From contig CAMGYJ010000011.1 of assembly GCA_946122785.1 (NCBI GenBank), forward strand, positions 38,590,513 through 38,654,512: a stretch of 64,000 nucleotides of DNA, in the 5' to 3' direction. The notes beneath the pieces are model-generated. The model saw nothing but the letters and a program-made list of their open reading frames with translations, had not been told where the DNA came from and did not search any database. Each line of letters starts with the position of its first letter. Positions within the stretch are counted from its first letter, which is position 1. This DNA comes from Linum tenue. Its lineage: Eukaryota > Streptophyta > Magnoliopsida > Malpighiales > Linaceae. Both the position numbers and the translations under genes were made by a program. Below are positions 36,238 through 47,690 of this stretch, piece after piece.

Positions 36238-37195
36238 TTATCGGTTTTGGGTTGAACCCCATGTAATTGTGAACCGATGTGAAATTGAGGTTATGTATAT
36301 GGTTGAATGAGCGTTTGATTATCGGTTTTGGGTTGAACCCCATGTAATTGTGAACCGATGTGAGATTGAGGTTATGTATATGGTTTAGCGAGCGTGTGAT
36401 TATCGGTTTTGGGTTGAACCCCATGTAATTGTGAACCGATGTGAGATTGAGGTTATCTATATGGTTTAGTGAGCGTTTTATTATCGGTTTTGGGTTGAAC
36501 CCCATGTAATTGTGAACCGATGTGAGATTGAGGTTATGTATATGGTTGAATGAGCGTGTGATTATCGGTTTTGGGTTGAACCCCATGTAATTGTGAACCG
36601 ATGTGAGATTGAGGTTATGTATATGGTTGAATGAGCGTGTGATTATCGGTTTTGGGTTGAACCCCATGTAATTGTGAACCGATGTGAGATTGAGGTTATG
36701 TATATGGTTAAATGAGCGTTTGATTATCGGTTTTGGGTTGAACCCCATGTAATTGTGAACCGATGTGAGATTGAGGTTATGTATATGGTTTAGCGAGCGT
36801 GTGATTATCGGTTTTGGGTTGAACCCCATGTAATTGTGAACCGATGTGAGATTGAGGTTATCTATATGGTTTAGTGAGCGTTTTATTATCGGTTTTGGGT
36901 TGAACCCCATGTAATTGTGAACCGATGTGAGATTGAGGTTATGTATATGGTTGAATGAGCGTGTGATTATCGGTTTTGGGTTGAACCCCATGTAATTGTG
37001 AACCGATGTGAGATTGAGGTTATGTATATGGTTGAATGAGCGTGTGATTATCGGTTTTGGGTTGAACCCCATGTAATTGTGAACCGATGTGAGATTGAGG
37101 TTATGTATATGGTTGAATGAGCGTGTGATTATCGGTTTTGGGTTGAACCCCATGTAATTGTGAACCGATGTAGATTGAGGTAATTGATATATGGG
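36238..37195. repeat. 81-bp tandem repeat array, about 12 copies, with higher-order pattern
   Basis: Units starting atcggttttggg are spaced 81 bp apart at 36240, 36321, 36402 and so on to about 37131, with a decayed copy after. Each unit can fold: TCGGTT pairs with AACCGA and GGGTT with AACCC inside it. Because 81 is a multiple of 3, the minus strand is open for 371 codons of a 27-residue repeat (MGFNPKPIITRS...). That reading is most likely a by-product; I do not call it a gene. Confidence 0.95.
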
Positions 37196-38156
37196 TTGAT
37201 TTTCGTTTGATTATGGTTTTGGGTTAACCCATCTAATTATAACCGATGATTTTTTTGGGTTGGTCATAATGAAGAAATTCCTAGATCCTAAACCCTCACC
37301 GTCGTAAGTCGTAACAGTGATGCCGTTTCTTCCTTCTCGTCCTCCGTCTGCGCCAGAGGACTGATCCTCGGTTCCTCCCTGTCGGCTTCTTCCTTCCAGC
37401 TTCCCTCTCTCCCAGCCTCAGTTCTTCCTTCGTCTTCCCTTCTCTACCCATCCTTCGCGACGAAACCAGATTCTTCCTTCGCCGGTTCCTCCCTGTCGGC
37501 TTATTCGCCCATCCTTCGCCACCCGTTCAGCTCCCTGACTCCGCTCCCTGCCTTATTGTTTCAGGTACCCGCCGGCTCCCTCTTGTTTCTTCTCGGATGA
37601 TTAATTCTTCTGTTCTGTTTCGGTTTCTGCTCCGTTTGTGATTGTGGCGCTGTCGTTTTCCAATGGCGATCTGGAGGCCGTGGATCTTGGCGCGCCTCTG
37701 TTTGTTTATCACCGTTTCTCGAACTTGCGGATAGCGGTTTCCCGGCTCATTTAGTTTTTCGTTCATCCGGTTGAGGGAATTAGCTATGGTTTTGTGTTCC
37801 TCGTTTGATTTCTGTCGAGTAATCCGTCCGTCTACGATCTTGTTCATTCTGGGTTTCCAGGTGAAATGAGATTGCCCCTGGGTTATTTCGTTCATTCTGT
37901 TTGGGGGGACTTGATATTGTGTTTGTCTATTCGATCATGGTGGCTTGATTGGTGTCTTGTGAAGTGAAGGGGAAACTATCGAGTTGATATGTGTTTTACA
38001 GTTACCAGCCAGCCCTTCATTTCAATTGTCTCGTGTTTGCCTCGTGTTTGTTAATTGATTAGTGAAGTGTTCGATTTGGTCGGCTGTGGGTGGTGAATGT
38101 GTCGATTTCAATTGTCTCTAAACTTCATTTTGTTGCTTGTTTTCAGTTGATCAACT
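37196..38156 (+). other. Leader region of the MULE transposase gene
   Basis: CT-rich transcribed-looking sequence (ttcttccttc, cctccctgtcggcttc twice near 37370 and 37490). A ttttcag run sits just before the ATG at 38157 (acceptor about 38146), so a 5' intron is likely. No gene is seen. Confidence 0.45.
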
Positions 38157-40783
38157 ATGGAAGGGTTGATTGATGATATGAGCACAGGCAAGGACACGGG
38201 AAATGACTTGAATGTTTGTTTAGATTGGGGAATGAATTATGGAGATGATACCGGTGGTGTTAGAGATAGTGACGATATGAAGGACAATGTCGACACCAGC
38301 GATAGTGATTCTGAGGATGATAATAACACTAACATTGGTGATGATGATAAAGAGAACATCTCAGATGAGCATTTGCACAGCTTCGAAACACAGCCACACA
38401 GCTCAGAGAACATCAAAGATGCTGCAAATCCAGCCATGGTTCCACCGTACTCGAGTATGTATGACTGGACTTTGCTTGATAAAGTCGGGAATGGTAAGCC
38501 TTATTCTAAATGGGAGTCGGATGATGTTGTGGGTTATGAGTTTGAAACCCTTGTGGAGGCTGGCAAGTTCTATTCAACTTATGGTTGTGCCATGGGGTTC
38601 AGCGTACGAAAGAACACTCACACATATTCAAAATATGGAGTTAAAAATATGCAGCGATGGGTTTGCTCACGCGAGGGGGAGCGTCTTCCAGTCCACAATG
38701 ACAAGGAGAACAGAAAGCGTGAACCTAGGCCTGTAACAAGGCTCCATTGTCCGGCTGCTTTCAAAGTCAGTTTTGTTGAGGCAACTAACCGATTCAAGGT
38801 GAAGCAGTTTGTACCAACACATTTTCATCCCTGAGCTGGAGCACATGAAGTGCAGTTTTTGAGTTCTCATCGCAAGGTAGATGACGCAAGTAAGGCTCAG
38901 ATTCGATCACTTAGGGCTGCTGGTATTCGCACCAATCAAATCATGGATTATCTAGTGAATTGTGCAGGAAGCTTTCAGAACTTGGGTTTCACTAAGACCG
39001 ATGTCTACAATTTTGTTAGTGCGGATCGGAGGTCGGAGATCTTGGATAGTGACAGTGAAGCTGCACTTGCCTACTTACAAGCACGGGCAACTACCGATCC
39101 TCGTTTTTATTGTAGATATACAGTAAGTGACGGTGGTGAACTAGGCAATATGTTATGGGCTGACTCTCCTTCACAATTGGATTATAGTCTCTTTGGAGAT
39201 GTTCTTGTTTTTGACTCGACGTACAAGACTAATGCATATAATCTTCCATTTCTTCTATTCATTGGTGTGAATAATCACAATGCAAGCACTGTTTTTGCAT
39301 GTGCTTTACTTGCGGATGAAACGGCGGAGAACTACGTATGGATTCTAAATGCTTTTTTACATTGCATGGGTGGTAAGAAGCCAACCGCAGTTATAACAGA
39401 CGGTTGTTCTTCAATGAGGAAAGCTATCAAGTCGGTTCTCCCTGGATCCCGACATCGGTTATGTTCTTGGCACTTGGGCAATAACGCAGAAGCGCGTGGC
39501 CATGCGGAAGGCTTCCGGGAGGATTTCAAACGATGCATGCTAAACTGCAGTTCTATTCCACAATTTGAAGCTACGTGGAAGGAAATTTTGTCCAAGTATG
39601 ACCTGGAGCACAATGCGTGGATGAAGAAGATGTATAGGCGACGAGCTCTATGGGCCACAACTTACTTGAAAGGTATTTTCTTTGCTGGGATGACTACCTC
39701 ACAACGTTGTGAAAGCATGAACTCTTATCTAGACAAATTCTTGCAAAGTAAGATGAAGTTGTTTGAGTTTGTCAAGCAGTTTGACATGGCACTTTTGTAT
39801 AGGAGACAAACTGAGTTACATGACCAGTTTAAGACAATACATACTGATGTTGTTTTGATGACACATTTACATGAAATTGAAAGACATGCCTCTATAGTAT
39901 ATACAAGAAATGTGTTCAGGAGCGTTCGAGCAGAAATAGCGAGAGAAGTTCATTACTATATTACAGACAAGTGTGTGTTGACCAATAAAACAATTTACAC
40001 ATTGTCACGATTCAAATACCCTGACTCAAAGTGCACCGTGGTCTTTTACACGAGTGGACATGATGTGCATTGTTCTTGTGGCATCTTTGAGTTCTGCGGA
40101 ATTCCATGTCGGCATATATTCTGTATATTGAAAACAGAAAATCAAATACAAATTCCAAAGTCACTCATTTTGAAGCGTTGGACTAAAGATGCAAAAGAGT
40201 TCGATCCCTCGAGTATGGGAAGCTGTCCTACCCAGCAAAATATTAGCAGGTATTATAAATTTAAGGTGTTCATTTAGTTCTTTGTTTACTTCTATTGTGC
40301 TTGGAACCAACTACAAAAGTGCTTGTTTATTTGGACAGGTTTGGATTCTTGGTTGGTCAATGTAGTAGAATGTGCCATTATGCTGTGAGTTCGGATGAAG
40401 CATTTCATACTGCCAAAGGGTTGATTGAAGACTTGACATTGCGAGTGAAGACAATAAGTGAAGAAACAACCAACAAAACAAATAATGCTACTACGGATGT
40501 TGGAGTGAACTCCTCTCAGTTTATTAAGGACCCCCATCCAGTTCGAAGTAAAGGGAATGTGAAGCAACCTCAAGTGAAAACACGGTTGTGCAAGTATTGT
40601 AGGCGTCCTAAACATACAATCAGAAATTGTCCGCTGAAAAGAATGGCTGAAGCAGGTGGAGGTGATAGTCATTTCACGCAACAAGAATACAACTTCGAGT
40701 CCATAGGAGCAGGTGAAAGCAGCTTTCATGTGGAGACTCAAGAATCTGTTCTACTTCCCAAACGATCCAAGCACAACCTGTAA
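38157..40783 (+). pseudogene. MULE transposase, FAR1/FHY3 type, with one in-frame TGA
   Basis: Exon 38157-40249 and exon 40339-40783 join in phase to 845 codons. Domains in order: acidic N-terminus; FAR1 DNA-binding domain (FYSTYGCAMGFSVRK to FKVKQFVPTHFHP); MULE DDE transposase with Asp in LVFDSTYKTNAY, Asp in AVITDGCSSMRKAI, CSWHLGNNA, and Glu in SQRCESMNS; SWIM finger VHCSCGIFEFCGIPCRH; C-terminal CCHC knuckle CKYCRRPKHTIRNC. A single TGA at 38832-38834, just after the FAR1 domain, interrupts an otherwise open frame. The frame resumes at once with HEVQFLSSHRK, a stretch conserved in the family. It would bind the termini and cut the element. The full-length protein is not made unless the stop is read through. 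A protein lacking the FAR1 domain could start at a later ATG. Confidence 0.9.
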
Positions 40784-41019
40784 TGCTGGTGTTCGACTTC
40801 AAACTACATTATGTTTCATCTTGTAATGTTTGTTTTGTGCAAGTTAGTATCTAGTGACATTGAATGGATCTATGTAATGCTCGTGTCAAGCTTCAAAGAA
40901 CATTATGACTCAGCTTTTCATAAGCTTGTAGTTTTCAAAAATAGTATATTATGTTTCTTACGCCATTATAATAAGTACAGGGGTTAGTTCTACAGGTAAA
41001 TGTCTGTGCAGACTATTTC

Positions 41020-41345
41020 TGGAAATCTCACGGCCAATTCTGGAAATCCCACGGCCGTGAAAGAAGGCGTGTTTTTGGATTTGTAATTCTGGCAATATCA
41101 CGGCCGTGAGATAGGCCGTGAGAGAGACCGTGGATTTGTAATTCTGGACATCTCACGGCCCTCTGTAAATTCTCACGGTGCGTGAGACTAAGACGTGAGA
41201 TAATCCCAGCTGAAATCCAAAAACACGCCTCATAACTGGAATCTCACGGCCGGGATATGTACCCGTAGAATTTTTTCTGAAAATTGTTAGCTCCAGAGGG
41301 TTTCACGGGTTATATCCCGCCCGGGACAAAAAGCCGTGAGATTAA
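41020..41345. repeat. MULE palindrome block C
   Basis: About 240 bp after the transposase stop. It contains cccacggccgtgaaag near 41048 and tcacggccgtgagatagg near 41099. The opening ggaaatctcacggccaattctgg recurs in block E at about 47340. Confidence 0.8.
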
Positions 41346-41576
41346 CCCTAGAATTGGAAACACCCTATTTAAAACTTCCTCTTTTCTACTTGAACCCGAC
41401 CCCCAACCCTATTTAAAACCCTCGCCATCGCACTTCGACCCCCAACCCTCTACTCCCAGTTCGAACAAGCTCCCACCACCACAGGCGAAGCTCTCTCCCA
41501 GTTCTCGCATTATAGGATTTTTCATAAACCCTTGCCCCCAAATCCTCCCTGCTCCGACTCCGTTTCGCCGGCCACC

Positions 41577-41625
41577 ATGAGCAAGGGACCAGTTCTCTTC
41601 TCCGACTTCGGCGAGAAGGACAAAG
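41577..41625 (+). pseudogene. Possible captured first exon of a mitochondrial porin (VDAC) gene
   Basis: An ATG in a gccaccatga context is followed by 16 codons, MSKGPVLFSDFGEKDK, and a GTAAAC donor leaving phase 1. Plant VDAC proteins begin MxKGPGLxxxIGKKxx, and the reading resembles this start with several changes. Upstream is CT/CG-rich leader-like sequence. No second VDAC exon (the conserved LL..DY region) is found downstream. The match is short, so chance similarity remains possible. Confidence 0.35.
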
Positions 41626-43384
41626 GTAAACGAAGATAGATCTCCCCTTTCCACCTTCCTCTCTCTCTCTCTCTCTTGCTCTCGCGGTTTCTTGCGGCGC
41701 CGATGTTTCGTTTGACTCTGGTGATAGTTTGGAGAAAAGGGGTAGTACATCTGGTACCACCTGGTTCCTGCTCCACTTTCCTGGCCTCCAGTGACAATGT
41801 CTGTTTTGGAAATTTCTCTATCGGAAGATCTATGGCCTTTGATGGATCTCTCCTTTCCAAGTTCTAAACGGGAAAAGTTCGCTACAATTCTATGAATCAA
41901 CAATTAGATGGGTTACATTTTACTAGTGTGATAAATCCTATAGAATGCTTTGGCGTGTTAAGGAGAAAATGCTTTATGCAGGTGGGTTTCAGATTCTAGT
42001 ATCCGTCTATTGAATACGGCCCATAACATTGAGTTCTCTTGTGGCACATGTGCCTTTTGCCTCCTTTTATTTACCTCATTCGGTGGTTCCTTATGGTTGA
42101 TGTATGTGCAGGGTGAAAATTCTTCAGTTTTATAAGATGTCCAACAGTGTGGAGACTCGAACAGTATCGTGGTTATGGCTGTGGAGACTCGAACAGCTTC
42201 GTGTGGTATCTGTCAAGAGAGTTTCAGCACCACTATCACAGGTATTTGCCAATCTCCTGTATAATGCAGTGTCTGATTTTGGCTCAAAATGAAGAGCTTA
42301 CTGTAACATCATCAAAAGGGTTCAATTTGTAACCTAAGTGAGCATTGACAGGGTTCTGACTGATCATGATGGTGTAGACGTGTTTGAAATTCTCCAGGGA
42401 TCATCTACCTTGACGTCACATTGAGTATTCCACCTCATCGATCTCTAAGGAAGGAAGCAAGGACAACAAACTTTCCAAGCTGGATACAATCCTTGGACAA
42501 GGAATGCAGCAAAGAGATGGAGATTGAAATACAGAGAATGATTGAAATACAGAGAGATCGAAATACATAGAGAGAAGTTTTGAGTGGGAGGGATGCAAAA
42601 CCCTTGACCAAGGTTGCATCTAGCTTGGAAAGTTTGATCTTTCCGGTATCACCCCAGCTCCAAGGGGAGTTACAAAAGTGGAGATCGAAGAGGATGGAAT
42701 ACTCAAAGAGACGTCAAGGGAGAAGTCTGTAAGTCGTTCTTAATTTTTCTACTGGATCTTTGGATTATCTTGGTTTGGTGATAGCCTAGAATTTGACTGA
42801 TTGTTGCGTTTGTGTGATTTGTATAAGCAAGAAGGTAGTATGTATTGAAGAAGTAGAGTTTTTGTATATCTAACTATTGTTGTGTTTAAGAAGAGGGAAG
42901 TGCAGGGGAGAAGAAGAAAAGGAAGTGGATCCTCGTGGGTGAGAAGAAGATGATCAATCTGGTTTCCCTCTTGGTGGAGAAGGGAAGGAGAAGAAGAAAT
43001 GATAGAAGCACGTTTAGAGGAGGGAAGGAAGTATCAGGAAGAAGTCTTTGTTTTGAGGGAGCATAGGAATCTGGAAGAGGAAGAATTCATCTGTGTAAAG
43101 AAGAAGAGAGGAAGAAGGAGCTCTCCTTTCCTCTGTTTTTTCCGTTTGGATGAAGTAGGAGAGGCGATGTTGTGGAAGAACAAGGGAAATGGATAGGCCT
43201 CCTTCCCATGAATTTGTGTTATATATGTATGTTCAATTTCTTTTCTACAAATCAATTGCAATGTACTCCATAACTCTAATTATCAAATATTGATCTTCTC
43301 TTCGATTGTGGGTGGCTAGATGGATATATCTAGTTATTGTTGTTTTTTGTTCTTAGATGGAAACCTCACTGCTTGTAATTAAAT

Positions 43385-43800
43385 TGTCACGGCCGAGAGA
43401 ATAAGCCATGATATGGAAATCACTCCCAATTTCACGGCCGTGCGAGGGACCGTGAGATGGCAATATCACGGCCGGGATAAGGACACGTGAGATGGAAATA
43501 TCACTCCCAATTTCACGGCCGTGCCAGAGACCGTGAGATGGAGATATCACGGCCGGGATAAGGGGCAGTGAGATGAAAATCTCACGGCCCCTCTGTAAAT
43601 TCTCACGGGCGTGAGACTAAGACGTGAGATGTTCACAGCTGAAATCAAAAACACGCCTCATAACTGGAATCTCACGGCCGGGAGATGTACCGTGAGATTG
43701 TTTCCATAAAAAAGGGTAGTTCCAGAGAGGTTCACGGGTTGGCGTCGATATTATCACGTCCGTGAAATGGGCCGTGAGATTGGAAGCCTAAAAACTAACC
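43385..43800. repeat. MULE palindrome block D
   Basis: It contains several tttcacggccgtgc and tcacggccgggat variants. 43427-43480 and 43495-43560 are near copies. 43620-43700 closely follows 41190-41270 of block C. It lies upstream of the third gene. Confidence 0.8.
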
Positions 43801-43904
43801 TATGCATATTAGAATTTGAAACCCCCCCGCCCCCATATTTTGTTCGAACCCTATTTTCCTCTGTTCTACTTCGACCCCCAACCCTCTACTCCCTCTGTTT
43901 TACT

Positions 43905-44045
43905 TCGACCCCCTCGCCCTCGCGCACTCGCCATCGCCCTAGATCGCTCGCCCTCGCCCTCGCCCTTGCTCGCTCGCCCTCGCCCTCGCCCTCGCCCTCG
44001 CCCTCGCCCTCGCCCTTGCTGGCTCGCCCTCGCCCTCGCTCGCCC
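43905..44045. repeat. (CTCGCC)n microsatellite
   Basis: Hexanucleotide runs of ctcgcc with interruptions such as ctcgcccttgct sit in a leader-like CT-rich stretch. Confidence 0.9.
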
Positions 44046-44818
44046 GCGAAGATTCTTCAAGGTTCAGCGGCGACGGCGACCATTTCCGGACGAGTCTCTG
44101 CCCTCTGTTCCACTTCGATCCCGACAAGGCCTCTGGTGAGTTCTTCTTAACCACAGCGGCACTCTTCTCTGGTTTCTTGCATTTTTTAGGGTTTAGTTGC
44201 CCAATTGTAATTTGTAGGTTATGTAGTCTATGGGTTCCCGATTGGATGGATTAGGCTTCTGGTGCTGCCTTCCAAATTGTGGTGCTCCTCTGTTTCTAAG
44301 AATTGAGTTAATGATGATAGTTACATGTTGGTCTGTTCTGGATTTCCAATATGATGATAGTTACATGTTGGTCTGTTCTGGATTTCCAATCTGAAGAAAA
44401 TGTGATGGCCTTGGTTAATGATGAAGGGAAATGCAGATGAGCCCTGCAAACCCTTTGTGCGGTAATAGAATTCATTGCATGATTTGGTTTGATTCGTCAT
44501 GATGATGATGATTGTGTCCATTTTATGCTTCAACTCGTCATCTTTAGGTTGAGAGATCTTCTTCAGGCGGACACTTTCATAATTAGGTGTGCGGATGTAA
44601 ACAATTTTTGCCATAATCTTGCAGGGAATTATCGTGGTTGATTTAGAGTTTGTGCTTAGAATTGAGTCCCCCTTTTGAGTTTAGATTAGCTAGGCCAGAG
44701 GCATCAAGCACTTCCTTCTCTTATTAGGGTTTTTTCCAGGGATATGCTTATGCTTATGCATAATTCTTTTCCCTCTCATTCACTAAAGACTAAATGTGCT
44801 TAGTTGGTTTTTGTAGGA

Positions 44819-47061
44819 ATGGGGAAAGCTAAACCAAAAACCCGGCAACCAGCAGCCTCACCTGCTAAAAGGAAGGCTCCTTCTTCTCGTCGCCGCCAAA
44901 CCCAAGAACGAGACACTCCCCCCAAACGACAACGCAAAAACAACCAAGGACGGGCACGCCAACCATCTCCACCACCACCACAAGCGGAGGCTCAACTTGG
45001 AGGAGGGAGACTTCACGGCTTCCTCCAATTACCCGTCGAACATAGGAGGGCTTTGGAGCGCTTCCTTCCCCTCCCATTTGGGCAGCAAAGATGCTTTGAT
45101 TGGGATCTCCTAGAGCGCCTCGGAGCAGCGGACCCCGTTCGCACATGCCTCCGTCTCCCGGCATGGTGTGAGGTTCTCTCTATCAATGAGGTCATCTACC
45201 GAGAGCTTACCATTGAGTTCCTCAGCACTCTCTCCATCAAGAGAATGTCCGAGTTTAACCTCGACACGCCCGAAGACAACATAACTTTTCGCCTTGGAGG
45301 ACAGGCGAGACAGATGAGCATCACTGAGTTCACAGAGGCACTCCAGATATACCCACCAGGATTTCTCACCACAGATGGACATGGTTTTATTTCAGAGCAC
45401 ATATATCATTCAAGAGCACCATCGGTCAATGCTATGTGGACAACGGTAAAACAAAACCATGTGGACAAGTCTGACCCTGCCCACTATAAAGGGAATGATC
45501 TTCTTCCCCCGTGGCGTATCATCCACAACATTATCGCTCATTCTGTGGCAGCTAGGGAGGGGAGCCCGGGGAGTGTGACCAAGCGGGATTTGAACTTTTT
45601 CCTCTCTATGGTAAAAGATCCCCCAATTCATCTTGGTATAGTCATATTGAAAACCCTACAGAAGATGACCTCCAACAAACAAATCAAGACCATCCATGGA
45701 GGTGCCTACATCATAAGGCTGGCTCGGCATTTTGGCATTGATCCGGTGGGTTCTCATTGCACCATTGCCCAGTCCACTCAACCAATCTCCCAAAAAAACC
45801 TTGCGGATCTAAATTTGTTGTCAAAGGTAAATGTTCCAACCAACACTTTCCTTTTCACAGTGAATGCTAAAACATAACTAGTCGGGATTCAAACAATCTA
45901 GGATTGATTTTGTGCAAGTTTTGGATTGCCTACTAATCTAGTTCCTTTTGAACATTGAGCAAATGTAACTAATGCTTCTGATATTGATCATGTCTGTGTT
46001 TGGTGGTTAAGGAGAATGGTGTGGTAGGTATTGTTGGCCTCCCTCATCCTGCTCGACCTCTTGCAACAGATGAGGCAAACGCATCGGAGCATGTTGTTCA
46101 GCAAATGGTCGAGGAGACTCCGGAACAACCTGCACAACATCACCAAACTACGACTCAAGCCGGACCATCCACCGACAGCTACATATCCTATTTTGAGGCA
46201 TTGGGTCGGCAGAATGCCCAAATTCTGGAGCAAAATGCACTCATTCTCTCCCGCCTCGATCGAGAGAAGGAAGCTCGACGCTACATCATCGAATGCAACC
46301 ATCAGATCATGAGGTCCTTGAGGATTGACTACGAACAATTCTCAAGACCTTGGGAACTATCTCCTAGGCCAACCGAGGAGATCAATGAAGAGGGAAGTGA
46401 AGAGGATGACGAGGGTAATGACGATGAGCAAAACAAGGAAAAAAATCAAGAGGACAAAGGAGAGGAACAAAACAAGGAAAGCAGTGAAGAGGACAATGAC
46501 ACCAATGAGGAAGACAGCAGTGAAGAGGACGACGACGAGGGCAATGGCGATGACCAAAACAAGGAAAAAAATCAAGAGGAAAAAGGAGACGAACAAAACA
46601 AGGGAAAAAATCAAGAGGACAAAGGAGAGGAACAAAACAAGGAAAGCAGTAAAGAGGACAATGACACCAATGAGGAAGACAGCAGTGAAGAGGACGACGA
46701 CGAGGGCAATGGCGATGACCAAAACAAGGAAAAAAATCAAGAGGAAAAAGGAGAGGAACAAAACAAGGAAAAAAATCAAGAGGACAAAGGAGAGGAACAA
46801 AACAAGGAAAGCAGTGAAGAGGACAATGACACCGATGAGGAAGACAGCAGTGAAGAGGACGACGACGAGGGCAATGGCGATGACCAAAACAAGGGAAAAA
46901 ATCAAGAGGAAAAAGGAGAGGAACAAAACAAGGAAAAAAATCAAGAGGACAAAGGGACCGATGAGGAAGACAGCAGTGACTCTAGCGAGGACAATGAAGA
47001 TGAGCAAATCCAGGAAAACAAAGACGAGGACGAGAACACTAACGAGAAAGATGGGCAGTGA
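44819..47061 (+). CDS. Putative plant transposon protein carried by the MULE, 685 aa
   Basis: Exons 44819-45826 and 46012-47061 join in phase (GT-AG). The basic N-terminus (KRKAPSSRRR, PPKRQRKNN) could be a nuclear signal. Residues about 70-330 match the domain of the Athila ORF at 28946-30286: ITFRLGGQARQMSITEFTEAL, IIHNIIAHS, VTKRDLNFFLSM, PPIHLGIVILKTLQ, YIIRLARHFGID. A short helical part follows (LGRQNAQILEQNALILSRLDREKE). The last 220 residues are a repetitive acidic tail of Glu, Asp, Asn, Gln and Lys. The frame is fully open and flanked by blocks D and E. Function unknown; a DNA- or chromatin-associated role is only a guess from composition. Confidence 0.8.
46395..47000 (+). repeat. Coding acidic repeat in the MULE gene tail
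   Basis: Units reading EEDNDTNEEDSSEEDDDEGNG alternate with KEKNQEEKGEEQN-type spacers, three main copies of about 170-190 bp with high DNA identity. This is recent slippage or unequal exchange that keeps the frame. Confidence 0.85.
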
Positions 47062-47329
47062 AGATGAGCCAACCAAAGTCCTTAGTACTTAGCTATGTGT
47101 GTTTGCGTTTGTGCTTGCATGTTTTCCAATTAGAATATTATGATGCACCAGTGTGGGCTAAAACTTAAGCATTAATTAGACAAATTTAATCGTGTTATGG
47201 ATGCTTGTTTTATAAGACAAATGTAATGCTTTGACTGCTTTTTACTTTTTGTTAACAGGGTATCTCATCTGATATGATGTACAGTTACTAGAGAACATTG
47301 TGAATGTCTATGCAGGTGAATGTCTATGC

Positions 47330-47690
47330 AGACTATTTCTGGAAATCTCACGGCCAATTCTGGAAATCCCACGACCGTGAAAGAAGGCGTGGTTTTGGAT
47401 ATGTAATTCTGGAAATATCACGGCCGTGAGATAGGTCGTGAGATAGGCCGTGGATGTAAAAACGCACTTCTTAGTTTCCTAGAGGGTTTCACGGGTTGCC
47501 TTCGACATTATCACGGCCGTGAGATGAGCCGTGTTTTGGATTTGAATGTTGTACTTCTCACGGCTCATCTGTTAATTCTCACGGGCGTGAGAATAAGTCG
47601 TGTGATTGTCTGGAGATTGTCTGGAGATATGAAAACTACACTTTGCTTGTCACGGGTCATGTCACGCCCGTGAGCTGAGCCATGTTTCCT
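47330..47690. repeat. MULE palindrome block E
   Basis: About 270 bp after the third gene. It contains tatcacggccgtgagat at about 47418 and 47510, and its opening is shared with block C. Confidence 0.8.

Larger units (their letters stand above)
40784..44818 (+). other. MULE intergenic region between transposase and third gene
   Basis: It holds blocks C and D, a possible captured porin exon, a hexanucleotide repeat and an AG-rich stretch (42890-43160) with gaagaagg repeats. 44315-44390 has a 38-bp tandem duplication (gatgatagttacatgttg). A gtag acceptor ends at 44816, three bases before the next ATG, so the last part is probably a 5' intron. No complete gene is seen. Confidence 0.5.

Noticed and set aside
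36038..37153. 371-codon minus-strand frame of a 27-residue repeat
   Set aside because: It is explained by an 81-bp tandem array whose period is a multiple of three; composition and context are non-coding.
46357..47076. 239-codon very hydrophobic minus-strand frame that looks like a membrane protein
   Set aside because: It is the antisense of the acidic GAA/GAC-rich repeats of the plus-strand gene; such antisense always reads as Leu/Val/Phe.
21545..47690. CRISPR-like reading of the regularly repeated palindromes
   Set aside because: Spacing is irregular, the context is a plant transposon, and no associated genes exist.
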